64,000 nucleotides of DNA from Prosthecobacter debontii (GTDB lineage: Bacteria > Verrucomicrobiota > Verrucomicrobiia > Verrucomicrobiales > Akkermansiaceae): NCBI GenBank assembly GCA_945869465.1, contig CAMBPB010000006.1, positions 1 to 64,000 of the forward strand, written 5' to 3'. Shown here piece after piece: positions 12,634 through 21,142 of this stretch. The notes beneath the pieces are model-generated. The model worked only from the letters and a program-made list of their open reading frames with translations, ran no database searches and was not told where the DNA came from. The position numbers and the translations under genes are program-made. Every line of letters begins with the position of its first letter. Position 1 is the stretch's first letter.

Positions 12634-13188
12634 GTGAGCACCACCCGCAAACGCGTTTACGGCTACCTTGCCGAGTTCAAGAGCGCTTCCGCCCTGTACA
12701 AGGCCGCGGAAAAGGTCCGCGACGCCGGTTTCAAGAAATGGGACTGCTATTCGCCCTATCCAATCCATGGTCTGGATGGCGCGATGGGCATGAAGCGTTC
12801 GATTCTTCCGTGGTTCGTCTTCTTCGGCGGCATGACCGGTATGGCAACCGCCTTCACCCTCGCCTACACCACCCAGGTGGTGATCTATCCGACAATCGTC
12901 CAGGCCAAGCCCGCGAACATCTTCACGGTGCCGGCGTTTTTCCCGGTGATGTTCGAGCTGACGATCTTGTTCTCCGGTTTCACCGTGCTGTTCGGGCTGC
13001 TGGCGCTCATCCAGCTTCCGCGCCTGAACCACCCGCTCTTCGCCAGCCGCCAGTTCCACCGTGCCACCGATGACGGCTTTTTCATCGCCATCGAGGCCCG
13101 CGATTCGAAGTTCAGCCCGAACCAAACCCGCGATCTGCTCGCGGAAATCGGCGGCGATAACATCGAACTCGTCGAGGAAGAGGACTGA
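12634..13188 (+). CDS. actD: Alternative complex III subunit ActD (DUF3341)
   Basis: The 184-residue product matches the DUF3341/ActD family. It has a soluble N-terminal domain (VYGYLAEFKSASALYKAAEK, then KKWDCYSPYPIHGLD) followed by two membrane helices (about 52-75 and 95-120) and an acidic C-terminus. No ATG is sensibly placed; GTG at 12634 sits directly before the conserved N-terminus and just after the heptad repeat spacer, so I take it as the start. ActD is a structural subunit that contacts ActC and ActF; no cofactor is expected and none is visible. It lies between actC and actE, as in characterised ACIII clusters. Confidence 0.93.
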   Translation: MSTTRKRVYGYLAEFKSASALYKAAEKVRDAGFKKWDCYSPYPIHGLDGAMGMKRSILPWFVFFGGMTGMATAFTLAYTTQVVIYPTIVQAKPANIFTVPAFFPVMFELTILFSGFTVLFGLLALIQLPRLNHPLFASRQFHRATDDGFFIAIEARDSKFSPNQTRDLLAEIGGDNIELVEEED

Positions 13189-13193
13189 GCCGC

Positions 13194-13228
13194 AATATTC
13201 AATATTCAATATTCAATTTCCAATCACC
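13194..13228. repeat. Heptad repeat spacer actD-actE
   Basis: AATATTC occurs three times in exact tandem (13194-13214) and is followed by two further 7-bp units, AATTTCC and AATCACC. The array of five heptads ends one base before the actE ATG at 13230. The 35-bp block is about 80% A/T in a 60% G/C region. Confidence 0.85.
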
Positions 13229-13229
13229 G

Positions 13230-13871
13230 ATGCGCTACTTTTTCCTCGCCTACGCACTCATCGCGTTGCTCGTCGTCGGCATCTTCGGCCTGCGCGGCCA
13301 GAAGTTTTCCAAGCCGCCGGTCCGGATCTTCCCGGACATGGACGAGCAGGACAAACTGAAGCCACAGAAGCCCGATCCGTTTTTCGCGGATGGCAACGGA
13401 AGCCGGCTTCCCGTCACACAAACCCAACCGCGAGGATTCAACCCGGAAGGCGAGACGGTCATCGGTGGCATTCCCGAATATGAGTTTGGCGGCCAGACGG
13501 GATATTATTACACCGGCCAAGTGGGCGACTACTACGGCAGCGGCATGCCCGAGGAGTTGAAACTCACCAGCGAAACCGCCGCGGAGCTGATCCGCCGCGG
13601 CAGGGAGCGCTTCAGTATCTATTGCGCCGTTTGCCACGGTGCCTCCGCCGATGGCTTGGGAATGACCAGCCATTATGGCGTTCCCGGAATCGCCAACCTG
13701 CAGCTTCCCACCTTCCATGCGCAAGCCTATCCGGACGGACGCCTGTTCAACACCATCTCCAACGGCAAGGGCCTGATGAGCGGATACGGCTACAATATTC
13801 CCGTTAGGGATCGCTGGGCCATCGTCGCCTACGTCCGCACGCTGCAAGCCGCCAAAGCACCTTCCAAATAA
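13230..13871 (+). CDS. actE: Alternative complex III subunit ActE, monoheme cytochrome c
   Basis: The 213-residue product has one N-terminal hydrophobic segment (3-20) and a single CAVCH haem motif at 132-136. It also carries the ActE-type region PDPFFADGNGSRLPV near 48-62. ActE is the monoheme cytochrome that accepts electrons from ActA and hands them to the oxidase side. In characterised ActE proteins the N-terminus is a lipoprotein signal ending in Cys; here the corresponding stretch reads GIFGLRGQKFSKPP, with Leu where the lipidated Cys would be. The protein is therefore more likely held by an uncleaved helix. Eleven bases separate it from actF. Confidence 0.94.
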   Translation: MRYFFLAYALIALLVVGIFGLRGQKFSKPPVRIFPDMDEQDKLKPQKPDPFFADGNGSRLPVTQTQPRGFNPEGETVIGGIPEYEFGGQTGYYYTGQVGDYYGSGMPEELKLTSETAAELIRRGRERFSIYCAVCHGASADGLGMTSHYGVPGIANLQLPTFHAQAYPDGRLFNTISNGKGLMSGYGYNIPVRDRWAIVAYVRTLQAAKAPSK

Positions 13872-13882
13872 TTCCCATCGAA

Positions 13883-15196
13883 ATGGCTCACCACCACGTC
13901 ACATCCGCAGACATCGCCATCAACGGCGATCACCTTGACAACTCGAAGGTTGCCAAGGTGAAAAGCATCGCCATGGGCGTGGCCGTGTTCGGCACCGTCG
14001 TTAGTTTGTATCTCCTGTTCTTCGCTTCCGAGAGGATTCAAGGCTCGTTCGCCTACTCGTGGTTGTTCGCGTTTTACTTTTTTCTCACGCTTTCCATCGG
14101 AGGTTGTTTCTGGACGCTGCTTCACAACGTTTCGAACTCGGGATGGGGGACCTCGGTGCGCCGGACCTTTGAAAACCTCGGCTCGACCTATCCGTGGATG
14201 TTTCTCTTCGGCATTCCGCTGCTCTGCCCGTCCGTGCAGCAATATCTCTACGAGTGGATGAATGTCCATCGAGCCGCTCCCGGCGACGTGAAGGATCACC
14301 TCCATCACGTGAACCACCTGCTTCTGGCCAAGAACTGGTTCATGAACGTGCCGTTCTGGTATGGCCGCGTGATCTTCTGGGGCGTGGGTCTCAGCCTGAT
14401 CATCATCGGTTTGCGCAAGCTTTCGACCGCTCAGGACACCGATCCCAATCCCGGCACCGCCCGTTTGTTCAAGGCGCGGTTCCACTCGACCTACACGCTG
14501 ATCATCTTCGCCCTGACGATCACCTTCACCGGCTTCGATTTCATGATGGGTCTCGACTACAAGTGGTTTTCCACGATGTGGGGTGTCTATCTGTTTGCTG
14601 GGTCCGCGCTGAACTCGATGGCGGTGATCATTCTGGTCTGCGCCTGGCTGAAGAGCCAGGGCCATCTCAAACACGTCACCGGCAGCGAGCATTTCCACAT
14701 CATGGGCAAGCTGTTGTTCGCCTTCACCGTGTTCTGGGCCTACATCGCCTTCTCACAGTATTTCCTCATCTGGTATGCCGGCATCACCGAGGAGACCTCG
14801 TATTACCTGATCCGCAACACCGGCAACTGGAACATCGCGATGATCACTCTGGTCTTCGGCCACTTCGTGGTGCCCTTCGTGATTCTGTTGCAAGCCTGGC
14901 TGAAGAGAAACCCCAAGACGCTCTCGATCATGGCGGTTTACACTCTCTGCATGCACGTGTTGGACCATTACCTGATCAGCATTCCCGAGCGCGGCATCTC
15001 ACTCGCTAAAATCGCACCCGCGGCATTTCCGGAAGGCATCCAGGTTTCCATCCCCGGCGCGTTCTGGGGGGACATTCTCGCTTTTGTGACGATCGGCGCG
15101 GCCTTCCTGTTTTTCCTGCTTCGGGCGATCGGCCAGCACTCGCTCTATCCCAACCGCGATCCGCGCATTCTTGAGTCCGCCAATCACTCCAACTGA
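13883..15196 (+). CDS. actF: Alternative complex III subunit ActF, NrfD/PsrC-like membrane protein
   Basis: The 437-residue product starts MAHHHVTSADIAINGDHLDN and has about ten predicted membrane helices. It is the second NrfD/PsrC-type subunit of ACIII, smaller than ActC. Recognisable ActF stretches include GGCFWTLLHNVSNSGWGTSV, AKNWFMNVPFWYGRV and FTGFDFMMGLDYKWFSTMW. ActC and ActF together form the membrane core, and ActF has been proposed to take part in proton translocation. The ORF ends 19 bp before the next cytochrome gene, in line with one transcription unit. Confidence 0.95.
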   Translation: MAHHHVTSADIAINGDHLDNSKVAKVKSIAMGVAVFGTVVSLYLLFFASERIQGSFAYSWLFAFYFFLTLSIGGCFWTLLHNVSNSGWGTSVRRTFENLGSTYPWMFLFGIPLLCPSVQQYLYEWMNVHRAAPGDVKDHLHHVNHLLLAKNWFMNVPFWYGRVIFWGVGLSLIIIGLRKLSTAQDTDPNPGTARLFKARFHSTYTLIIFALTITFTGFDFMMGLDYKWFSTMWGVYLFAGSALNSMAVIILVCAWLKSQGHLKHVTGSEHFHIMGKLLFAFTVFWAYIAFSQYFLIWYAGITEETSYYLIRNTGNWNIAMITLVFGHFVVPFVILLQAWLKRNPKTLSIMAVYTLCMHVLDHYLISIPERGISLAKIAPAAFPEGIQVSIPGAFWGDILAFVTIGAAFLFFLLRAIGQHSLYPNRDPRILESANHSN

Positions 15197-15215
15197 TCTC
15201 ATTCTCTCCCGCAAC

Positions 15216-15971
15216 ATGGATCCCACCCGCGACAATCCGCTCATCCGCTTCGCCACGTTCTGGTGGGGCATCGGCACTTTCTTGATATTCGCCCTGCTGT
15301 TGGCAGTGATCGCGTTCTTCAGCCGCAAGCCACCCGAAACCCTTGAAAATGTGGTGGCCAAGGTCCGCTACGAAACCAAGGCCAAGGTCGAGCAAGCCCA
15401 AGCTGCCAACCTTTCCAAGGAGGCCATCGACTCGGCCATCCCGGCGGTGGCGGAAAAACTCGTGGCCTCCAAGCCCGCCGCAGTCGAAAAGCCGGAACAA
15501 GTGGTTCCCGGAACGCCGACGGCGGCGAAGATTGCCGCCGCCCCCGCGGTGGATACGGCCGCTATCGATGTCGCGCCGACCGCGGATCTTCCCATCGATC
15601 CCGCCGTAATGGAAATCGGCAAGGCGCAGTTTCTCGTATGCGCGGCCTGTCACGGTCAGAATGGCGAAGGCGGCCCGATCGGTCCGCCGCTGGCGGGCTC
15701 CGAATGGGTTGCCGGCCCGATTTCCAACTTGATCCGCATCCAACTCCGCGGCTTGCACGGTCCCATCACGGTCAAGGGTATCGAATACAACTTCCCCGTG
15801 CCGATGATCGCGCTCGCCTCGCAGACCGACGAGCAGATTGCCGCCGTCCTCACCTACGTGCGCAACAGTTTTGGCAACAAGGCATCCGCCGTGAAACCCG
15901 CGCAGGTGGCGGCACTCCGCAGTGAGGTGGGCAAACCGCCGCTCACCGTCGCGGACCTAACCAAACCCTGA
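15216..15971 (+). CDS. Membrane-anchored monoheme cytochrome c of the ACIII-oxidase locus
   Basis: The 251-residue product has an N-terminal membrane helix (about 15-36), then an Ala/Lys/Pro-rich flexible linker (about 40-125) and a cytochrome c domain with CAACH at 142-146. PVPMIAL near 190 probably supplies the axial Met. The ATG at 15216 was chosen because the frame upstream of it overlaps actF. A tethered haem on a long linker suits shuttling between ACIII and an oxidase. The haem domain resembles that of the cytochrome at 18273, with related GLHGPI/GLQGPI and TYVRN(S/N)FGN stretches, so the two are likely paralogues within the locus. Confidence 0.88.
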   Translation: MDPTRDNPLIRFATFWWGIGTFLIFALLLAVIAFFSRKPPETLENVVAKVRYETKAKVEQAQAANLSKEAIDSAIPAVAEKLVASKPAAVEKPEQVVPGTPTAAKIAAAPAVDTAAIDVAPTADLPIDPAVMEIGKAQFLVCAACHGQNGEGGPIGPPLAGSEWVAGPISNLIRIQLRGLHGPITVKGIEYNFPVPMIALASQTDEQIAAVLTYVRNSFGNKASAVKPAQVAALRSEVGKPPLTVADLTKP

Positions 15972-15999
15972 ATTCCTCATTTTTCCTATTTCAACACCG

Positions 16000-17499
16000 A
16001 TGTCACCCGTCATCTCCACCACCACCGATCAGGACGCGCTGCTGCGCGCGGGAATCGATCGTTCGCTGCGCCATCCGGTGATGTTTTTTCTAACCAGCGG
16101 TGCCGCGTGGCTCGCCGTCTCGATCTTCCTCGGGGTCATTTCCTCGGCGAAAGTCCACAGCCCGGGATTTCTCTCAAGCTGCGAATGGCTTACATACGGC
16201 CGAGTGTTTCCCGCCCACATCAACGCGCTGGTTTACGGCTGGGGAATGCAGGCAGCCTTCGCGGTGATCATCTGGCTGATGGCCCGGCTATCCCGCAAGG
16301 AATGCACCTCGGTCGGCACCATCCTGGTGGCCGGTCATGTGTGGAACATCGGAGTGGGACTCGGAATCGTTGGCATTCTCTCGGGCTACGGCACTGGAAT
16401 GCCGTGGATGGAGTTTCCGGGCTTCGCGTGGCCGGTGTTGCTCGTCAGCTACTTCGCGATTCTCATCTGGTCGTTCATCCAGTTCCGCGTCCGTCCCGAA
16501 GGCCATGTTTATATCTCGCAGTGGTATATTCTGGCAGCAATGATCTGGTTCCCCTGGATTTTCATCACCGCCAACACGCTGCTATACTGCATGCCCGGTC
16601 ATCCAGTGATGGGTGCCGGCATCAACGCCTGGTACAAGTCCGCCCTGATTTTCCTCTTTTTCACTCCCGTGGCCCTCGGCACCGCATATTATCTCGCGCC
16701 GAAAGTAACTGGCCGTCCGGTGTTCAGTTATTCGCTGGCCAAACTGGGGTTCTGGTCGCTGGCGATCATCGCGCCGTGGGCGGGCATGCAAAAGCTCGTG
16801 GGCGCTCCAATCCCATTTTTCCTGCCGTATGTAGGAGCCGCAGCCACGGCGTTGCTGTTCATTCCCGCCTGCGCCGCCGGAGTGAACATCATCCGCACGA
16901 TGTTGTCCTGCCGCGAAACACTTGAGGTCAGTCCGGCGCTGCGTTTCACCATGGCCGGAATTGCAGCTCTGATAGTTTTAGCGCTCGCCGCGGTGCTGCT
17001 GAATCTTCCCGGTTCCACCCTGCCGCTCACTCAGTTCTCGTTGTCGGGATACGGATTTGATATCCTCGCACTTTATGGGTTCTTCAGTCTGGTGATGTTC
17101 GGCGCCACTTACTTTATCGTTCCCCGCGTGACCCGCCGCGAGTGGCTGTCCCGCAGGCTGATCAAGATGCACTTTTTGTTTTCCGTCTATGGCACCATTT
17201 TCGTGGCCCTAGTCGCGCTCTTCGGCGGACTTCAGCAGGGAGTGGGTCAGGAAGCTTGGAAGGAACCCTGGGCCACCGCTGCCGACAGTGCCTTCCCATA
17301 TGCGGTGACCATCACCTTCGCGTGGAGTCTGATCCTGTTTTCCAATATCTTCTTCTTCATTCATCTCACGCTGATGTGGCTTCGTTTGGGCCGCCGCAGT
17401 TCACATCCGACACTTCTCGTTAGCGCCCACGGACCCAATCCTTACGGTGAAGAGGGCGACATCGACAACGCCGGCCCGGGCCATGCCACCGCACACTGA
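16000..17499 (+). CDS. CcoN-like (cbb3 oxidase subunit I) homologue lacking haem b3/CuB ligands
   Basis: The 499-residue, multi-helix product aligns with cbb3 oxidase subunit I through the CcoN-type RVFPAHINA, YYLAPKVTGRPVFSYSL, WAGMQKL and LYGFFSLVMFG segments. Compared with CcoN of Pseudomonas stutzeri, His60 is kept (His73 here). The CuB ligands are gone: the WWYGHNAVG block is AWYKSALIF (Ser214 for His207), and WAGPHH is WAGMQK (Gln264/Lys265 for His257/His258). The cross-linked Tyr is Ala. The GHVH pair that binds haem b3 and haem b is GFDI (Phe353, Ile355). The reading frame is intact and followed by a normal ccoO, so this is not random decay. It cannot reduce oxygen; a structural or electron-routing role is inferred. 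Confidence 0.85.
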   Translation: MSPVISTTTDQDALLRAGIDRSLRHPVMFFLTSGAAWLAVSIFLGVISSAKVHSPGFLSSCEWLTYGRVFPAHINALVYGWGMQAAFAVIIWLMARLSRKECTSVGTILVAGHVWNIGVGLGIVGILSGYGTGMPWMEFPGFAWPVLLVSYFAILIWSFIQFRVRPEGHVYISQWYILAAMIWFPWIFITANTLLYCMPGHPVMGAGINAWYKSALIFLFFTPVALGTAYYLAPKVTGRPVFSYSLAKLGFWSLAIIAPWAGMQKLVGAPIPFFLPYVGAAATALLFIPACAAGVNIIRTMLSCRETLEVSPALRFTMAGIAALIVLALAAVLLNLPGSTLPLTQFSLSGYGFDILALYGFFSLVMFGATYFIVPRVTRREWLSRRLIKMHFLFSVYGTIFVALVALFGGLQQGVGQEAWKEPWATAADSAFPYAVTITFAWSLILFSNIFFFIHLTLMWLRLGRRSSHPTLLVSAHGPNPYGEEGDIDNAGPGHATAH

Positions 17500-17504
17500 C
17501 GCTG

Positions 17505-17532
17505 AATTGCAGATTTTAAATTCCAGATTCTC
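17505..17532. repeat. Heptad-type (2 x 14 bp) repeat spacer before ccoO-like gene
   Basis: Two related 14-mers, AATTGCAGATTTTA (17505-17518) and AATTCCAGATTCTC (17519-17532), stand in direct tandem. The second ends three bases before the ATG at 17536. The period is 14, twice the 7-bp period seen in other spacers of this window. Confidence 0.65.
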
Positions 17533-17535
17533 CCA

Positions 17536-18243
17536 ATGAGCCTCCGCACCTTCATTCTCGGTCTATCCGCCAGCTTTGGCGTCGCTTGGCTTGCGATCAT
17601 CGTCGTTCCGTTTTTCAAGATGCGCGATCTCGCACCCATCCAATTGTCTGAGGCGATGGATGGCACCACCGGCGTGTTTTTCCCCAAACGCAGCGGTCGC
17701 GTCGCGGACGGGGCCAAGGTCTATGCCGAAAACGGCTGTTATCTCTGCCATACCCAGGTGGTGCGTCCGACCTATGCCGGCAATGATATGTATCGTCCGG
17801 ACTGGGCGGGTTTGGCGACCGACGCGGACCGCGGTGACACCCGCCGTGAAACCAACGCCTATGATTTCTTTGGCGAGAAGTTCGCCCAGATCGGAGTGAT
17901 GCGTCTGGGACCGGACCTTTCCAATCTTGGCCGTCGCGTGGAAACCATCCATGCCCCTGGCGGTGATCCCGCCGGATGGCTTTATCGGCACTTGTATCAA
18001 CCACGCGGCAACCCTCAGCTGTGGAAATCCACATGCCCGCCACTGCCGTTCCTATTCGTGAAACGTGAAATCAAGAGCAGCCCGTCTGCGGACGCGGTCA
18101 GGGTCGATGCGGCAGGCGAGCATGAATGGGTTCCCGGTTCCGATGCGAAAGCGCTGGTTTCCTATTTGCTCTCGTTGAAGAAGGATCAAAAGGCTCCGGC
18201 GTCACTTAATTTCGCTCCAAAAAAGGCGTCTGGCGCACCTTGA
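17536..18243 (+). CDS. CcoO-like monoheme cytochrome c (cbb3 oxidase subunit II)
   Basis: The 235-residue product has an N-terminal membrane helix (about 7-27) and the CcoO-type haem site ENGCYLCHTQVVRP (CYLCH at 68-72). A GVMRLGPDLSNLGRR block follows, containing the axial Met. CcoO carries electrons to the CcoN haems in cbb3 oxidases. Here its neighbour CcoN homologue has lost the catalytic ligands, while CcoO appears fully functional. It may therefore act as an electron carrier between ACIII and the aa3 oxidase. The stop overlaps the spacer leading to the next cytochrome gene. Confidence 0.88.
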   Translation: MSLRTFILGLSASFGVAWLAIIVVPFFKMRDLAPIQLSEAMDGTTGVFFPKRSGRVADGAKVYAENGCYLCHTQVVRPTYAGNDMYRPDWAGLATDADRGDTRRETNAYDFFGEKFAQIGVMRLGPDLSNLGRRVETIHAPGGDPAGWLYRHLYQPRGNPQLWKSTCPPLPFLFVKREIKSSPSADAVRVDAAGEHEWVPGSDAKALVSYLLSLKKDQKAPASLNFAPKKASGAP

Positions 18244-18272
18244 ATTATCGCATATCCCACCCATTTTCCACC

Positions 18273-19046
18273 ATGTCTTTGTCGAAACAGAAACCTGACC
18301 TTGAGGACTCGATCAACGTGACCGAGGCCCACGGCCGCTTGGTGCGCGAGGCCGCGGCTTGTAGCCGCGAAAAGCGGCTCGCCGCGAATGGTAGCGAGCC
18401 GATTTCATTGTGGGTGCTTGCGGCCTGCGGATTCGTGGCGCTCATCGCGGGTGGGATTCTGGGTGGCGGTGGCAAATTGTTGGCCTACGGATCGACGTTC
18501 CGCCCCGGCTACGTGCGGGATCCCGCTCCGGGTGCCGCCGCACAAGGGGCGCAACCGAAGGAAGCGCTCGCCGCGTACATGGCCAAGGGAGCGAAGATCT
18601 ACTCCGCCAAGTGCCAAGGATGCCATGGTCCCGACGCCAAGGGAGATGGCGCGAATTTCCCCTCGCTTGCCGCTTCGAAATGGGTCATCGGAGAAACCGA
18701 ACGTTTTGCCATGATCATCCTGAATGGTCTGCAAGGCCCGATCAGCACCGGGAAGTCCTATGGTGCAGGCATGGCTTCTCAAGGCGCGGGCTTGAGCCCC
18801 GAGGACCTCGCCGGAGTCATGACCTATGTTCGCAATAATTTCGGCAATAGCACCGGCGATGTGATCTCCGCCGAAATGGCCAAGGCCGCCATGGGAATTT
18901 CAGATGCCAGGACCAAGAAAGGCCAGCAGGCCACCGCTGACGAACTCGCCGCCGACCACCTCAAAGCACTGCCCGGCGAAGCACTCGACCCGAAAATGAT
19001 GGTCGATCCCATCACCCTTGCTCCGACCGCCGCGCCCAAACCCTGA
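18273..19046 (+). CDS. Membrane-anchored monoheme cytochrome c
   Basis: The 257-residue product has a cytoplasmic N-terminal stretch, one membrane helix (about 45-65), a short linker and a cytochrome c domain with CQGCH at 114-118. The C-terminal extension is Ala/Pro-rich. The ATG at 18273 is preferred to a TTG at 18240 that overlaps the previous stop. It occupies the place of ccoP after ccoN and ccoO but has one haem, not two, and a different N-terminus. The haem domain resembles that of the cytochrome at 15216. It probably delivers electrons to the CuA site of the aa3 oxidase encoded next. Confidence 0.85.
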   Translation: MSLSKQKPDLEDSINVTEAHGRLVREAAACSREKRLAANGSEPISLWVLAACGFVALIAGGILGGGGKLLAYGSTFRPGYVRDPAPGAAAQGAQPKEALAAYMAKGAKIYSAKCQGCHGPDAKGDGANFPSLAASKWVIGETERFAMIILNGLQGPISTGKSYGAGMASQGAGLSPEDLAGVMTYVRNNFGNSTGDVISAEMAKAAMGISDARTKKGQQATADELAADHLKALPGEALDPKMMVDPITLAPTAAPKP

Positions 19047-19206
19047 TCCTTCTGCAACCGCCTCGCCTTTCCATTCCACTTTTTTCGATTCATCCCGATC
19101 CACGACCCCAATTTTTCAGCCTGATCCAAAACCGATGCAGTGAGCTACGCATTTTTTGCTATTCACTTTCCATGATCTGGATTAACCCACGCCGCAAGAC
19201 GGAACC

Positions 19207-21102
19207 ATGAGCTCTCACGACACCAGCCACGCCGGGCACGATGCCCACCACGATGATCACCACCACAACCCGGGATTCATCTGGAAATACGTTTTTTCGT
19301 CCGATCACAAGATGATCGGCCTCCAGTATGGCATCACGGCGATGCTGTTCCTTGCGTTCGGATTCTATCTGATGATGGTGATGCGCTGGAGCATCGCCTA
19401 TCCGCATCAACCGCTTCCCGAGTGGATGAGCTGGGTCTTCACTGACGGCTGGAAAGCGCGCTGGCTGCAGGACGGCAAAGTCACTGGAGAAACCTACAAC
19501 ATGTTCGGGGCGATGCATGGAACCATCATGGTGTTCCTCGGAATTGTGCCGCTGGGATTTGGCGCCTTCGGAAACTACGTGACGCCGCTGCAGATCGGTG
19601 CGCCGGACATGGCGTTCCCGCGGTTGAACATGGCGAGTTACTGGGTCTATCTAATTGGCGGCCTGATCATGTGCGCTTCGTTTTTCATGGAATCCGGCCC
19701 CGCCAAATCCGGCTGGACAAACTACTCGCCGCTCGCCGGCTTTGCCGACGGACAGGTGGTGAACCAATGGCTTGCCGGCCAGACCCAATGGCTGATAGGC
19801 TTGGTCTGTCTGATCACCTCCTCCCTGCTGGGTTCCGTTAATTTCATCACCACCATCATCAACCTGCGCGCCCGGGGCATGACCTGGATGCGAATGCCGT
19901 TTTTCGTTTGGTCGATGCTGGTCACCGGCTTCCTGCTGCTGCTGGCATTCCCGCCGCTGGAGGCGGCCGGCATCATGCAGTTGATGGACCGGGTGGCGCA
20001 TTCCTCGTTCTTCATGCCTTCCGGTTTGTTCACCAAGGCCGAGGGCCTCGCCGATCTTTCCGGCGGGGGATCGCCATTGCTCTTCCAGCACTTGTTCTGG
20101 TTCCTCGGTCATCCGGAAGTCTATGTGCTGCTGCTTCCCGCCTTTGCCTGCGTAGCGGAAATCATTCCCGTCAATACCCGCAAGCCGCTGTGGGGGTATA
20201 AGTCGATGGTCTATTCGTTGCTGGTGCTCGGGTTCCTGTCATTCGTCGTCTGGGCCCACCACATGTACATGACCGGCATGGGTGCCGCGGTCTCCACCTT
20301 CTTCCAGACCACCACAGTGCTAATCTCAATCCCCTCGGTGGTCATCATCACCTCGATGCTGATCTCACTGTGGGGTGGCTCGATCCGCTTCACGCCGCCG
20401 ATGCTTTGGGCCTGCGCGTTCATCCCGATGTTCGGTATCGGCGGCCTCACCGGCTTGCCGCTCGCCTTCAACTTGGCGGACCTCCACCTGCATGACACGT
20501 ATTATGTGATCGGCCATTTCCACTATGTGGTAGCGCCGGGCATTCTGTTTGGCTTCTTCGCCGGAGTGCTCCATTGGTATCCGAAAATCACCGGGCGGTT
20601 CATGAGTCGGACGCTCAACCACCTGCATTTCTGGCCAAGCCTGATTTGCATGAACCTCATCTTCTTCCCGATGCTTCTGCAAGGGATGGCCGGGTTCCAC
20701 CGCCGCTGGTACAATGGGGGAGACGCCTATCTGGACAAGGCCACCGCCGCCGCCGCTAACGGATCCAACGTGTTTGCCAACGCCGCGGCCAGCCACATCG
20801 ACATGAACATCCTGATGTCATGGGGGGCATGGACTTTGGCTCTGGCACAGATTCCATTCATCATCAACCTGTTTGGATCATTGAAGTTCGGCCGGAAGGT
20901 GACCAGCGACAATCCGTGGCATGCCACGACCTTGGAGTGGGCCACCCCGACGCCTCCGGGCCACGGCAACTTCACTTTCGATCCAGTGGTTTACCGCGGA
21001 CCCTATGAATACAGCCGCCCGGATCGTGATGAGGATTTCCTTCCGCAGTGGAACGAACCGATTCGTACCGACTCCGCGGATAAGCCATCATCCGGCCACT
21101 GA
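19207..21102 (+). CDS. ctaD: aa3-type cytochrome c oxidase subunit I
   Basis: This 631-residue haem-copper oxidase subunit I has all catalytic ligands. His104 (MHGTIM) binds low-spin haem a, and His302 and Tyr306 (GHPEVYV) form the cross-linked CuB site. His351 and His352 (WAHHMY) bind CuB. His437 (haem a3) and His439 (haem a) lie in IGHFHYV. The N-terminus is His/Asp-rich (DAHHDDHHH). A periplasmic insert with a Ser-Pro-Leu-Ala-Gly-Phe segment sits after helix III. It reduces oxygen to water with proton pumping. A 160-bp spacer without a clear terminator separates it from the upstream cytochrome gene, so a second promoter is possible. Confidence 0.96.
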   Translation: MSSHDTSHAGHDAHHDDHHHNPGFIWKYVFSSDHKMIGLQYGITAMLFLAFGFYLMMVMRWSIAYPHQPLPEWMSWVFTDGWKARWLQDGKVTGETYNMFGAMHGTIMVFLGIVPLGFGAFGNYVTPLQIGAPDMAFPRLNMASYWVYLIGGLIMCASFFMESGPAKSGWTNYSPLAGFADGQVVNQWLAGQTQWLIGLVCLITSSLLGSVNFITTIINLRARGMTWMRMPFFVWSMLVTGFLLLLAFPPLEAAGIMQLMDRVAHSSFFMPSGLFTKAEGLADLSGGGSPLLFQHLFWFLGHPEVYVLLLPAFACVAEIIPVNTRKPLWGYKSMVYSLLVLGFLSFVVWAHHMYMTGMGAAVSTFFQTTTVLISIPSVVIITSMLISLWGGSIRFTPPMLWACAFIPMFGIGGLTGLPLAFNLADLHLHDTYYVIGHFHYVVAPGILFGFFAGVLHWYPKITGRFMSRTLNHLHFWPSLICMNLIFFPMLLQGMAGFHRRWYNGGDAYLDKATAAAANGSNVFANAAASHIDMNILMSWGAWTLALAQIPFIINLFGSLKFGRKVTSDNPWHATTLEWATPTPPGHGNFTFDPVVYRGPYEYSRPDRDEDFLPQWNEPIRTDSADKPSSGH

Positions 21103-21142
21103 TTTTTCCTTTGATCACTTCTGATCACCAGCAACTTTTCCC

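Noticed and set aside
12593..13228. Heptad arrays considered as CRISPR-like repeats.
   Set aside because: The units are only 7 bp with no spacers between them, arrays have three to seven units, and no cas genes are present.
16000..19046. A functional cbb3 oxidase (ccoNOP).
   Set aside because: The CcoN homologue lacks the CuB and haem b3 ligands and the third gene encodes a monoheme protein rather than diheme CcoP.
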